Assembly: GCA_026713245.1 (NCBI GenBank)
Contig: JAPOOU010000092.1
Span: 1 to 48,310 of the forward strand
Direction of reading: 5' to 3'
DNA: 48,310 nucleotides
Source of the DNA: Chloroflexota bacterium
Lineage (GTDB): Bacteria > Chloroflexota > Anaerolineae > Aggregatilineales > Phototrophicaceae
Part shown: positions 1-8,054 of the stretch, one piece after another
Numbering within the stretch: position 1 is the first letter of the stretch
How the letters are laid out: every line of letters starts with the position of its first letter
Notes under the pieces: generated by a model
Database searches by the model: none
Told to the model about the DNA's origin: nothing
What the model saw: the letters and a program-made list of their open reading frames with translations, nothing else
Program-made: the position numbers and the translations under genes

Positions 1-44
1 CATGGTGGGGAGTCCTCCTTTGCTTGCGTGATAAAGGGAAGATA

Positions 45-93
45 GCATAAATGTTCTAGCAAGGGGCGACTATATGTTCGCGGTTTCGGTATA
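45..93 (+). repeat. palindromic dispersed repeat, copy 1
   Basis: This stretch contains GGGCGACTATATGTTCGCGG and aligns without gaps over roughly 48 nt with the reverse complement of 48257–48305 near the other end of the window. The core is a 16-nt palindrome (GCGACTATATAGTCGC) that is perfect in the distal copy and degraded here. It lies outside any credible gene. It could be a mobile palindromic unit or an operator; the sequence alone does not decide. Confidence 0.55.
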
Positions 94-125
94 GAGTCAG
101 TTGACAAAACGTGTCCGCTCCTTAG

Positions 126-159
126 CCCCTTGTGGGAGAAGGGGCCGGGGGATGAGGGG
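126..159. repeat. G-rich hairpin repeat-like sequence
   Basis: A CCCCTT…AAGGGG stem (126–131 with 139–144, 7-nt loop) is followed by GCCGGGGGATGAGGGG. Similar C-rich/G-rich units are found as dispersed intergenic repeats in many bacterial genomes. Only this single copy is visible here, so its status as a repeat is an inference. Confidence 0.3.
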
Positions 160-202
160 TGCAAAAACAACTGCAAACACCACAATACCAATCAAGCCTT
201 GT

Positions 203-416
203 AGCCGCTCGGCGGCAGCGAAAAGGTCACAGGAATGCCGCGCTCACGCAAAATCGTAAGCCGTCTCGTCGTATAAGCGACGCGGTTTACGTAAACAGGG
301 GCGACCGACGGTCAGTTTCGAAGGGCTGTGTCTACGCGACTTACGCGACCGGTGGTGAGAATTGATTGATGCGATTTCCCTGACGAGGCAGACCCTATCG
401 CTGCCACCGAGCGGCT
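203..416 (+). mobile_element. 214-bp MITE-like element with 26-bp inverted ends; repeat copy a
   Basis: The left end (203–228, starting AGCCGCTCGGCGGCAGCG) and the reverse complement of the right end (391–416) match at 23 of 26 positions. The interior carries the perfect palindrome GTTTACGTAAAC at 284–295 and encodes no credible protein. The left 100 bp is homologous to sequences at 28882–28982, 37883–37982 and 44795–44895. No target-site duplication is obvious. A TATAAT hexamer (419–424) starts 3 nt beyond the right end, ahead of lysS. Non-autonomous transposon is the best reading, but no transposase is present in the window. Confidence 0.55.
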
Positions 417-470
417 TTTATAATGAGTGTTTTGAGTGTTTTGAGACTTTTCATTTTTTTCTGTGCATCA

Positions 471-492
471 AGAGTGGGCGCGATCCCACTCT
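471..492 (+). other. hairpin in the lysS leader
   Basis: AGAGTGGG and CCCACTCT form a perfect 8-bp stem around a CGCGAT loop, 43 nt upstream of the lysS start. A doubled GAGTGTTTT unit lies just before it (425–442). No T-tract follows, so it is not a canonical terminator. T-box landmarks were not found. Confidence 0.4.
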
Positions 493-534
493 AATTGCGC
501 AAGTTAACACTTTAGCAGGAGCGCAACCGCCGGC

Positions 535-2388
535 ATGTGGCAACCGAACAAACTCGAGAACGAACGCCTGGAGAAAGCCAATCGCCTGGAGGCAGCCGGC
601 GTCCTGTTATATCCGGGACGCTGCCAAAGAACCCACACCGTTTCCGAGGCCATTGAAGCCTTCCACAGCGAAGAAGCGCCCGGCTCGACTTATGTTTCTG
701 TCGTCGGGCGTATCAGGCGTCTCAATAGCAAAGGAAAAGTATCCTTCGCGCATATCGAAGACGCGAGCGGTCGTGTCCAGCTCTTCCTGCGACTGAACGC
801 GCTTGGCGAGGAAAGCTACGAATTGGTCCGGCGCAAGCTGATTGATGTCGATGACTTCGTTCAGGCCAGCGGTACCATGATGCGCACGCGCGCAGGCGAA
901 ATCAGCGTCGAAACAACCGAGCTGACGCTTCTGAGCAAAACGCTCAGCCCCTTGCCCGTGGTGAAAGAGCAGCGGCGAGAAGACGGCAGCGTCAGCGAGT
1001 ATGGAGAATTCAAGGACACTGAGGCTCGGTACCGCCAGCGCTATGCCGATCTTGCAGTGAACAAATCCGTTCGCGAGATATTCAACAAGCGCGCCAAAAC
1101 GATCAAAGCACTGCGCGACTTCCTCGACAACGAGGGCATGCTCGAGGTTGAAACGCCGATCTTGCAGCCCCTGTATGGCGGCGCCGCCGCGCGTCCGTTT
1201 GTCACGCATCACAACCAGTTGCGTCAGGACCTATACCTGCGCATCAGCTTCGAGCTTTACCTAAAACGTCTTCTCGTCGGCGGCTACGATGCCGTCTATG
1301 AAATTGGACGAGACTTTCGCAATGAAGGCGTCAGCTACAAACATAATACCGAATTCACCATGCTGGAGTTTTACAAAGCCTATATCGATTACGAAGGCGT
1401 GATGGATATCACCGAGCGCATGTTCGCTCACACCGCCGAGCAGGTTAACGGATCAAGCGCGATTCGATATCAGGGTGTCGACCTGAACTTGGCGCCGCCC
1501 TGGAAACGCCTGAGCATTCGCGAGGCGGTACAAGCGTATCTTGACTTCGACTATATGGATTTTCCATCGAGCGAAACGCTCTACGCGTATCTGCAATCAC
1601 GCGGCTTGGCGGATGGTCTGGACCGCGACGATACCTGGGGACGCATGATCGTCGAGCATCTGCTGGGCAATCATATTGAAGAGCGCCTGATCCAACCGAC
1701 GATCATCAAGGATTATCCGCGCGATGTATCGCCCTTTGCCAAGCGCATTCGGGGCGATGCCGACGCCGGCGACGAAAAAGAACGGCGCTATTTGGAATCC
1801 CACACCGAGCGATTCGAGTTTTTCATCCACGGAATGGAAATGGGGAACGCCTTCACGGAATTGAACGATCCGCGCGATCAGCAGGCGCGATTCGTAGAGA
1901 TGAAAAGGCTCTATGACGAGGATTCGGACGAAACCACGCCATTGGATGAAGACTACTTGCGGGCAATGCGCTTCGGCATGCCACCCAACGGCGGCTTCGG
2001 CAGCGGGGTCGATCGTATGGTTATGCTGCTTACGGATCAAGACAGCATCCGGGATGTTTTGCTGTATCCGCATTTGCGCGAGCCTGCGCCGTCCGAAAAT
2101 GATTTGCGCGGGCAATTCATGTTGGATGCCGCCGTGCGCCAGCTGGAATATCAACTGGACCTACCGCTAGCGGAAAAGAAAAGGCGCATCGCGCTCTACT
2201 TGCCCAAGGCTGACGCCGGCATCGAGTTCCGGATTGCGAATGCGCTGGAAGGTTCGTTGGCGCAATTGCAGAACCTGCGGGCGGCATTCGCCGGCAAGCT
2301 CTACGTGATGACAGACGAGAGTTTCTATCGCGTAGACGACGCGTTGACCGAAATGCGAATCGCGGATTTCTGGGCTTCTATCACCTGA
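535..2388 (+). CDS. lysS: lysine--tRNA ligase, class II, with C-terminal extension
   Basis: Charges tRNA-Lys with lysine in the cytoplasm. The 617-residue protein has an N-terminal OB-fold anticodon-binding domain (about 54–138) followed by the class II catalytic core. Motif 1 lies around [19 protein letters not shown] (about 204–222), motif 2 is [20 protein letters not shown] (261–280), and motif 3 is [14 protein letters not shown] (487–500). The family normally stops soon after motif 3, near 490–510 residues. Here about 103 more residues (515–617) follow, beginning [12 protein letters not shown], and I do not recognise them as a known domain. The ATG at 535 is preceded by AGCAGGAGCG. The gene stands alone; a TATAAT at 419–424 may be its −10 element but lacks a good −35. 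Confidence 0.96.
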   Translation: MWQPNKLENERLEKANRLEAAGVLLYPGRCQRTHTVSEAIEAFHSEEAPGSTYVSVVGRIRRLNSKGKVSFAHIEDASGRVQLFLRLNALGEESYELVRRKLIDVDDFVQASGTMMRTRAGEISVETTELTLLSKTLSPLPVVKEQRREDGSVSEYGEFKDTEARYRQRYADLAVNKSVREIFNKRAKTIKALRDFLDNEGMLEVETPILQPLYGGAAARPFVTHHNQLRQDLYLRISFELYLKRLLVGGYDAVYEIGRDFRNEGVSYKHNTEFTMLEFYKAYIDYEGVMDITERMFAHTAEQVNGSSAIRYQGVDLNLAPPWKRLSIREAVQAYLDFDYMDFPSSETLYAYLQSRGLADGLDRDDTWGRMIVEHLLGNHIEERLIQPTIIKDYPRDVSPFAKRIRGDADAGDEKERRYLESHTERFEFFIHGMEMGNAFTELNDPRDQQARFVEMKRLYDEDSDETTPLDEDYLRAMRFGMPPNGGFGSGVDRMVMLLTDQDSIRDVLLYPHLREPAPSENDLRGQFMLDAAVRQLEYQLDLPLAEKKRRIALYLPKADAGIEFRIANALEGSLAQLQNLRAAFAGKLYVMTDESFYRVDDALTEMRIADFWASIT

Positions 2389-2576
2389 GTAGAGGCGTTC
2401 CGCGCCTGCCCGCAGTCAAAGCATTATCGAGGCGGAGGCGCCGGGTACATGCTTGGGACAGTTTTTGGGATTTACATACAAAAGTGGCCGGCTAATCAAC
2501 CATACTCTAGGCAACGATTAAAAGAACAAACCCTGCCTACATGGTGCCGAAACTTTGATTAGAGCCGGAATGAATT

Positions 2577-3038
2577 CTAGTTCTCCGCGGCGAGGCGCTC
2601 CCAGATAGCAATAAGTTCTTCTCTTGTAGCTTCTCCGTTGGTGTGGGCTATGATCATCATTTCGGCCAGCTTGTCAAACTTGTTGTCGAACTTGGCGTCA
2701 ACAGCATCAATCTTGGCACTAAGGCTGACATCCAAAACATTGATCTTGGCACCTAGGTTGGCCTCCAAAGCTTCAAATCGGGGGTTGATAATACCTACAA
2801 GCCCGCCGAGCAAAACGACGAGAATCAGTATCGTGTCCCACTTCTCCTTTACTGCATTGAGCACGGTTAGCAGCCTTTCTCTTCGGAGTTCAGCATACGA
2901 AGCTATGTGTGGCTTGCCTTGCTCGTGTCTTTCAATTAACATGCTAAGCGGTAATGCGCCAGGCATTGTCCTCGTGCCCGATAGACCTGCACGTTTTCGA
3001 CGCCAACGCCGCAGCCTATACCTTATTCTATCATACAT
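2577..3038 (-). CDS. small membrane-anchored coiled-coil protein, function unknown
   Basis: The 153-residue protein is not recognised. It has a basic N-terminus (RYRLRRWRRKRAG), one hydrophobic segment at about residues 69–84 (TILILVVLLGGLVGII), and then a heptad-like stretch of short repeats (AKINVLD, AKIDAVDAKFDNKFDKL, about 97–124). It ends in a charged tail. This layout fits a membrane-tethered coiled-coil protein. An overlapping plus-strand frame of similar length is low-complexity and less convincing. The gene stands alone between lysS and a decayed regulator, so context gives no role. Confidence 0.5.
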   Translation of the reverse strand: MYDRIRYRLRRWRRKRAGLSGTRTMPGALPLSMLIERHEQGKPHIASYAELRRERLLTVLNAVKEKWDTILILVVLLGGLVGIINPRFEALEANLGAKINVLDVSLSAKIDAVDAKFDNKFDKLAEMMIIAHTNGEATREELIAIWERLAAEN

Positions 3039-3092
3039 GATTGGTGCATTCTAGTTTGCATTGCGGCCAGGATCAAGTCCCGAGATTAACTG

Positions 3093-3250
3093 TCATTCCT
3101 CTACCAATGTCAATAGATCAGGTGCTTGCATATCCAACGCTTCCGCCAAGGCAAAGATAATGTGCAGCGAGGGAGACTTCTCAGCCCGTTCAATCTCGCC
3201 GATATAGTTCCTATGGCCGCCGCAGCCTCATATGTTTCTTGGTCATGCAA
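3093..3250 (-). pseudogene. frameshifted XRE-family HTH regulator remnant
   Basis: The minus strand encodes HRNYIGEIERAEKSPSLH followed by IFALAEALDMQAPDLLTLVEE and a stop. This is the recognition helix and C-terminal half of a Cro/C1-type helix-turn-helix domain. Just upstream, the expected preceding helix appears as HDQETYEAAA in a different frame, and the HRNYIG frame has stops there. One frameshift at about 3215–3220 would join the two parts. No intact start is visible, so I read this as a decayed DNA-binding regulator. The upstream boundary is approximate. Confidence 0.6.
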
Positions 3251-3328
3251 AATGCCGCTAGGTAATCTATCGCTACTTTAAGTATGTAAATCCCAATTTC
3301 ATATCGAGCGACTGTTGCAGCGCCGGGC

Positions 3329-3616
3329 TTGATACGCTTGTGGAATTGGCAATGGCGATCTATCATGTTCTGTAGAGCCTGGCGGGTAGAAGACCGCAAA
3401 GATTGGAACAGAACCAACTTGGACATCCTGACGCCGGAATTCTTTGATACTCTGGTGATCGCCAACGTCATCATCGGCTTGGCTATTGCCGGTCGTCGTT
3501 TTCTGCGCGACATTCGCGGGCCACTGCCTGACGATGCCCCGGAATGGGCGCATGCGCGCTACGAAGCCGCCTCCTCCATTAGATCCTCCAATTCAATCTC
3601 CGGTCAAGACTCTTAG
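3329..3616 (+). CDS. possible small ORF with one hydrophobic segment, doubtful
   Basis: A 95-codon frame starting with TTG contains FFDTLVIANVIIGLAIAGRR, which looks like one membrane segment, followed by FLRDIRGPLPDDAPEWAH. No ribosome-binding site is apparent and the first 25 residues look random. It may be the 3' end of a decayed gene, since the neighbouring XRE gene is also broken. The rest of 3251–3738 holds nothing I recognise beyond the serS leader. Confidence 0.2.
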   Translation: MIRLWNWQWRSIMFCRAWRVEDRKDWNRTNLDILTPEFFDTLVIANVIIGLAIAGRRFLRDIRGPLPDDAPEWAHARYEAASSIRSSNSISGQDS

Positions 3617-3649
3617 CGCCATGTGCCGTCTTTGGGCGGGCATGACGCG

Positions 3650-3680
3650 TTGCGACATTGCCTTCGGCACATGGTAAAAT
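3650..3680 (+). promoter_or_regulatory. possible serS promoter
   Basis: TTGCGA (3650–3655) and TAAAAT (3675–3680) are separated by 19 nt, 58 nt upstream of the serS ATG. The −35 match is only fair and the spacer is long, so this is a weak call. Confidence 0.3.
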
Positions 3681-3738
3681 CGAACGGATCCCGGATTTCA
3701 CAGTTCTTGAATTCAACTCAACTGGAGACAGAAAAGAC

Positions 3739-5154
3739 ATGCTAGATATAGCGCTAATCCGTGAAAAGCCGGATTGGGTGAAAGAGCAGATCGGCAAGCT
3801 ATATGACGAGGCGGCGCTGGCCCGCATTGACAAGATCCTGGAACTGGATGCGCAGCGGCGCGAAATACGGACCATGACAGAAACCGCGCAAGCCGCGCGA
3901 AACACCTTAAACCGCTCAATGGGCAAACTGCGCGGCAACAAAGCGATGGATGATGGAGAAAAAGCTGCGCGGGCGCATGCGGCTGCGAGCGCGCTGCAGC
4001 GTCAAGACCTTGGCGCTGCAAGCGATCTCATGGATGGCAGCGCCCCGGTCAAGAGAAACGACAACTTGCAACCGGGCTACGCATTCGACGGTCTCATCGC
4101 AGCCTTGAAGCAGATAGGCGGCGAGATTGACGACGGCTTCGCCCGGGCGAAGGAAATCGAGAGCGAACTTGAAGACAATATGCTCTGGATCCCTAATCTG
4201 CCGCATCATAGCGTACCCGTCCATGAGAGCGAAGAGAGCAATGTCGCGCATCCGCCCATAGGCGAATTCCGCGAATTCGACTTCGAGCCGAAACCCCATT
4301 GGGAACTGGGTCTCGCGCTTGGCATCATAGACTTCGAACGCGGTGTCAAGCTGGCGGGCAGCCGCTTCTTTGTTCTGAAGGGTTGGGGAGCTCGCTTGCA
4401 GCGCGCCTTGATCAGCTTCTTCCTGGATACCGCGCGAGACAACGGATTCAGCGAAGTCTATGTGCCCTACCTGGTACACGGGGACATGCTGTACGGCTCA
4501 GCACAGTTCCCCAAATTTCACGATACGGTCTATCAACTGGCGGAAGAAGACCGCTTTCTGTTACCTACGGCCGAGGTTGCGATCACCAATATGCATCGAG
4601 ACGAAATCCTCGAGGAAACCGATCTTCCGCTGAGCTATGTCGCGCACACACCCTGTTTTCGCAGCGAAAAAGCCAGCGCCGGGCGCGACGTGCGCGGCAT
4701 CAAGCGCGTACATCAATTCGAAAAAGTGGAGATGTTCAAATTCACGACGCCCGATACCAGTTACGGCGAATTGGAGACGATGACCGGCTATGCCGAGGAC
4801 ATCTGCGCGCGACTCGAGATACCTTTTCGACGCCTGGAAATTGTCAGCGGCGACCTCGGCTTCAGCGCTACCAAAAAATATGACATCGAAATGTGGTCGC
4901 CCGGCTGCCAGGAATGGCTCGAGGTGAGTTCCTGCAGCAATACCGAAGCCTTTCAAGCACGACGAGCAAGGGTGCGATATTACCCGGCCGGCAGTCGCAA
5001 GACACAGTTTGTACATACCTTAAACGGTAGCGGCCTCGCCACGCCGCGCGTGATGATCGCGATCATGGAGAACAACCAGCGTGCCGACGGCAGCGTCGTT
5101 GTCCCGCAAGTCTTGCGCCCTTATCTGGGCGCCGATGTGATCAGCGTTCCCTAG
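3739..5154 (+). CDS. serS: serine--tRNA ligase
   Basis: Charges tRNA-Ser and tRNA-Sec with serine. I place the start at ATG 3739 (MLDIALIREKPDWV), the usual SerRS N-terminus, 11 nt after GGAG. This gives 471 residues. The first 150 residues form the helical tRNA-binding arm. The class II core has motif 2 at TPCFRSEKASAGRDVRGIKR followed by VHQFEKVEMF, and motif 3 at LNGSGLATPRVMIAIMENNQ. Most bacterial SerRS have about 420–430 residues. The excess of about 40 lies in the arm region (about 70–128), before the conserved IPNLPH segment. The gene appears monocistronic. Confidence 0.96.
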   Translation: MLDIALIREKPDWVKEQIGKLYDEAALARIDKILELDAQRREIRTMTETAQAARNTLNRSMGKLRGNKAMDDGEKAARAHAAASALQRQDLGAASDLMDGSAPVKRNDNLQPGYAFDGLIAALKQIGGEIDDGFARAKEIESELEDNMLWIPNLPHHSVPVHESEESNVAHPPIGEFREFDFEPKPHWELGLALGIIDFERGVKLAGSRFFVLKGWGARLQRALISFFLDTARDNGFSEVYVPYLVHGDMLYGSAQFPKFHDTVYQLAEEDRFLLPTAEVAITNMHRDEILEETDLPLSYVAHTPCFRSEKASAGRDVRGIKRVHQFEKVEMFKFTTPDTSYGELETMTGYAEDICARLEIPFRRLEIVSGDLGFSATKKYDIEMWSPGCQEWLEVSSCSNTEAFQARRARVRYYPAGSRKTQFVHTLNGSGLATPRVMIAIMENNQRADGSVVVPQVLRPYLGADVISVP

Positions 5155-5245
5155 CGTGGGTATGTGTGCCAAGCGCTGAAGAGTTGTGCTGTAACTTGTC
5201 GCTGCACACCCCAATAATTGGGGGATAAGCTTGTCGCGGTCTTCG

Positions 5246-5275
5246 TTGACAGCGAATTCACGCGCGGACTATAAT
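5246..5275 (+). promoter_or_regulatory. consensus sigma-70-type promoter of the ABC-2 exporter operon
   Basis: TTGACA (5246–5251) and TATAAT (5270–5275) are perfect hexamers with an 18-nt spacer. Transcription would begin near 5282, giving a leader of about 60 nt that contains a GTGGG/CCCAC hairpin and the AAGGAG ribosome-binding site (5331–5336) of the first gene. Confidence 0.8.
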
Positions 5276-5342
5276 CGATTGAGGTTGAACGCATGTTTTG
5301 TGGGCGTCAACCCACGCTATTGTTGGCAATAAGGAGATTATC

Positions 5343-6275
5343 ATGGCGTCCGCAACGGTGATAGAAATCAGCGGTCTTTCGAAAACATACGGCTCGGGCT
5401 CCCAGCAGACAGCGGCCTTGCGTAACCTCAGTCTTAGCGTGCAACAGGGTGAGATCTTTGGATACCTGGGTCCCAACGGCGCCGGGAAGACCACCACTAT
5501 ACGCATGCTGCTGGACTTGATCAGGCCTAGCAGCGGCTCCGCCTCAATCTTCGGCATGGATGTGCGGGATCACAGCGTAGAGATCCATCGGCGGGTCGGT
5601 TTCTTGCCCGGCGAGCTTAGCTTGTGGGAAGGGCGCACGGGTCAGCAGGTCATCCACTACGTCGCGAGCGTCCACGGCGATTCCAAAGACATTACGAAGC
5701 AAGCCGATGAATTGGCGAAGCGCCTGCAATTGGATACGAGCAAACGGGTCCGGGACTTGTCATCCGGCAACAAGCGCAAGCTTGGGCTGGTCTTGGCTAT
5801 GATGCATTCGCCGGACTTGCTCATTCTAGACGAGCCGACCAATGGACTCGACCCCTTGGTGCAACAGACTTTTCACGAAATGATGGACGAATTCCGCGAC
5901 AAGGGGAAAACCGTATTCTTGTCTTCTCATATATTGAGCGAGGTCCAAGCCATTTGCGACCGCGCCGGCATCTTGCGCGATGGCGATCTAAAGGCGGTCG
6001 AGTCAATTGAGAAACTGATGAACGTGGAGTTTCATTGGGTTGATGTTCAATTCCGAGACGCCGTACCCGAGGGATTGGCCCGGCACCTGCAGCAGTCGAG
6101 CGAGATCAGCGACGTCGACATCAATGGATCGCGCGTCAAGATGCGCCTGATGGGCGATTTCGATCCCTTGCTGCGCATGATCAGCGATGGTTACGTGAAA
6201 GATCTGCGCGTAGAAGAACCATCATTGGAGGATATCTTCCTGGCCTACTATAGCGACGGCACGGAGGCGCGCTAA
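5343..6275 (+). CDS. ABC-2 type transporter ATP-binding protein
   Basis: ATPase subunit of an ABC exporter. ATG 5343 follows AAGGAG by 6 nt, giving 310 residues; an earlier in-frame codon at 5298 lacks a comparable site. The nucleotide-binding domain has Walker A GPNGAGKTT, a variant signature LSSGNKRKLG, Walker B LLILDEPTNGLDP and the switch His in SSHILSE. The C-terminal third (VESIEKLMNVEF onward) resembles the accessory region of CcmA/NatA-type exporter ATPases. It is the first gene of an operon with two membrane subunits, and its stop overlaps the next start (TAATG). The substrate cannot be deduced; drugs, lipids or ions are all possible. Confidence 0.92.
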   Translation: MASATVIEISGLSKTYGSGSQQTAALRNLSLSVQQGEIFGYLGPNGAGKTTTIRMLLDLIRPSSGSASIFGMDVRDHSVEIHRRVGFLPGELSLWEGRTGQQVIHYVASVHGDSKDITKQADELAKRLQLDTSKRVRDLSSGNKRKLGLVLAMMHSPDLLILDEPTNGLDPLVQQTFHEMMDEFRDKGKTVFLSSHILSEVQAICDRAGILRDGDLKAVESIEKLMNVEFHWVDVQFRDAVPEGLARHLQQSSEISDVDINGSRVKMRLMGDFDPLLRMISDGYVKDLRVEEPSLEDIFLAYYSDGTEAR

Positions 6276-7081
6276 TGACTGGAATAGTCTTCGCCAATAC
6301 AGTTCGAACCTCCTGGAAGCAGATACTTTACTGGGGTCTGGGCCTGGGCGCGCTCGGTTTCTACATCGGATTCATTGCCTCAAGCTCGGATATCATCCAG
6401 GGCTATGCCGATCTCCTGGCTTCAATGCCGCCCGCCCTGCTGCAAGCTTTCGGCGCTAGCAGCATTGACGTGCTGCGAACTTCTGAAGGCTGGATCGTAT
6501 CGGTCTTCGTTGCGGAAGCCGGTATATTCCTGTCCGTTTTCGCTGTCATGGCCGGCATGAACATCACCGCCAACGACGAGCAATCCGGGGTTATGGATGT
6601 GATCATGTCGCTTCCGATTTCGCGCTCCGCATACCTGCTTGAACGCTGGGTTGGCTACGCAGCAATCGGGCTGGGCATCTTGCTCCTTTGCGCGGCGATT
6701 ACGCTGTTCAGCCTGGTCTTGTTTGGCGTAGACGCGAGAATGGATCTGCTCTTCATCAGCATTCTCAATCTCTACCCGGGCGCCTTGCTGGTGATGACCG
6801 TCACCGGTCTGCTGGCTCTAATCGCCCGGCGGCGCGCCCTTGCCATTGGCTTGTCAGCAGCCTTCGTCGTCGCCAGCTACATCTTCAATGTGATCGGCGG
6901 CGCCGCCAGCGGGGCCATCGCCGATCTCATGCAAGGCTTGTCCTTCTTCAGCTATACGCAGGGCGAGGCGATCGTGCTGGGCAATTTCGACCCCGCAAAT
7001 ACCCTGCTCCTGCTATTGGTAGTCCTGGCAGGTTTCGCGCTTTCCGTCCGCATGTTTATCAGCCGCGACCTCGGCGTCTAG
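6275..7081 (+). CDS. ABC-2 type transporter permease, subunit 1
   Basis: The 268-residue integral membrane protein has about six hydrophobic segments. It opens MTGIVFANTVRTSWKQILYW and contains NDEQSGVMDVIMSLPISRSA, the cytoplasmic coupling region of ABC-2 permeases. It is translationally coupled to the ATPase through a TAATG overlap. The next gene has the same length and similar landmarks (TWKQM-YW, EDAGTMDVLLSLPVQRA), so the two are probably paralogous subunits forming a heterodimeric channel. Confidence 0.9.
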   Translation: MTGIVFANTVRTSWKQILYWGLGLGALGFYIGFIASSSDIIQGYADLLASMPPALLQAFGASSIDVLRTSEGWIVSVFVAEAGIFLSVFAVMAGMNITANDEQSGVMDVIMSLPISRSAYLLERWVGYAAIGLGILLLCAAITLFSLVLFGVDARMDLLFISILNLYPGALLVMTVTGLLALIARRRALAIGLSAAFVVASYIFNVIGGAASGAIADLMQGLSFFSYTQGEAIVLGNFDPANTLLLLLVVLAGFALSVRMFISRDLGV

Positions 7082-7092
7082 GAGCGTTTACG

Positions 7093-7899
7093 ATGATCGG
7101 TTCAGTTTTCTTGGAGACCTACAAACAGACTTGGAAGCAAATGGTCTATTGGGGAGGTGGCTTGGCGGCTATGGCTCTAATGGTCGTGTTGATGGTGCCG
7201 CTCTTTGATATGCAAGACATAAAGGACTTGCTGGAGACCTTCCCGCCCATCATTCTCGCGATGGTCGGCGTCGGCAAGGAGCTGGAGATTTTCGCGACCA
7301 ACGAAGGCTTCGTCGCCATGGGATTTTTCGGTAAATCCGCGCTGATTTTCGCCGTTTATCCGGTCGTCATGGGCATGCGCATCACCGCCAACGAAGAAGA
7401 CGCCGGCACCATGGACGTGCTGCTGAGCTTACCGGTGCAAAGGGCGCGCGTGATCGTTGAAAAATTCCTTGCCTACAGCGTCAGCATTGTCGGTGTGGTC
7501 CTGTTGATCTATCTGGGTATGCAGCTAGGCGTGTCAATTGCCGGCATCGATCTTGACGTGGCGCGGCTGGCGGAGGTCACATTCTACTTGATTCCCATGA
7601 TGGTGTTGATCATGGCCGTAACCATGTTGATCGCTGTCATCGTTCAGCGGCGATCGGTCGCGCTTGGCATCGTCACGGCATTTGTCATCGCAAGCTACAT
7701 GTTGCAGACGATAGGCGCGGTCGCGGAAGGAACTGTCGCCGACCCCATCGGATCCGTTTCCTTCCTAACCTATTACAATACCGGCGACATCTTGACACAG
7801 GGCTTCATCTGGCCGCATATCGCCGGATTCGTAGTCGTTTCCGCAGTTCTCCTGGTGGCGTCGCTTTACCAATACGAGCGACGTGACATCGCGGTCTGA
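7093..7899 (+). CDS. ABC-2 type transporter permease, subunit 2
   Basis: ATG 7093 follows TAGGAG and gives 268 residues beginning MIGSVFLETYKQTWKQMVYW. A longer upstream frame is only the shadow of subunit 1. The protein has about six membrane segments and the coupling motif NEEDAGTMDVLLSLPVQRAR. It is the last gene of the exporter operon; a strong terminator follows at 7935–7974. Confidence 0.9.
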   Translation: MIGSVFLETYKQTWKQMVYWGGGLAAMALMVVLMVPLFDMQDIKDLLETFPPIILAMVGVGKELEIFATNEGFVAMGFFGKSALIFAVYPVVMGMRITANEEDAGTMDVLLSLPVQRARVIVEKFLAYSVSIVGVVLLIYLGMQLGVSIAGIDLDVARLAEVTFYLIPMMVLIMAVTMLIAVIVQRRSVALGIVTAFVIASYMLQTIGAVAEGTVADPIGSVSFLTYYNTGDILTQGFIWPHIAGFVVVSAVLLVASLYQYERRDIAV

Positions 7900-7934
7900 G
7901 TTGAACGACTCAGTCCTTGTCAAAAGTTCAAGCT

Positions 7935-7974
7935 ACGCGCTCTGCCGGGGGAACCCGGCGGGCGCGTTTTGTTT
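7935..7974 (+). terminator. Rho-independent terminator after the ABC-2 operon
   Basis: A stem built from GCGC and GCCGGG with CCCGGC and GCGC encloses a short GGAA-containing loop and is followed by GTTTTGTTT. It ends the exporter transcript 36 nt after the last stop codon. Confidence 0.75.
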
Positions 7975-8054
7975 GCCTCGATCGAGGTATCGGCGTTAGA
8001 ATAGCCTCCACAGTTATACATCCCGTACTTACCTGGCTTGAAGGAGAACAGAAT

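Noticed and set aside
417..534. Possible T-box riboswitch in the lysS leader
   Set aside because: Only a simple 8-bp hairpin is present. No T-box sequence, specifier loop or antiterminator/terminator pair could be seen.
362..796. Open frame overlapping the lysS start
   Set aside because: No ribosome-binding site and no domain; it runs out of frame into lysS.
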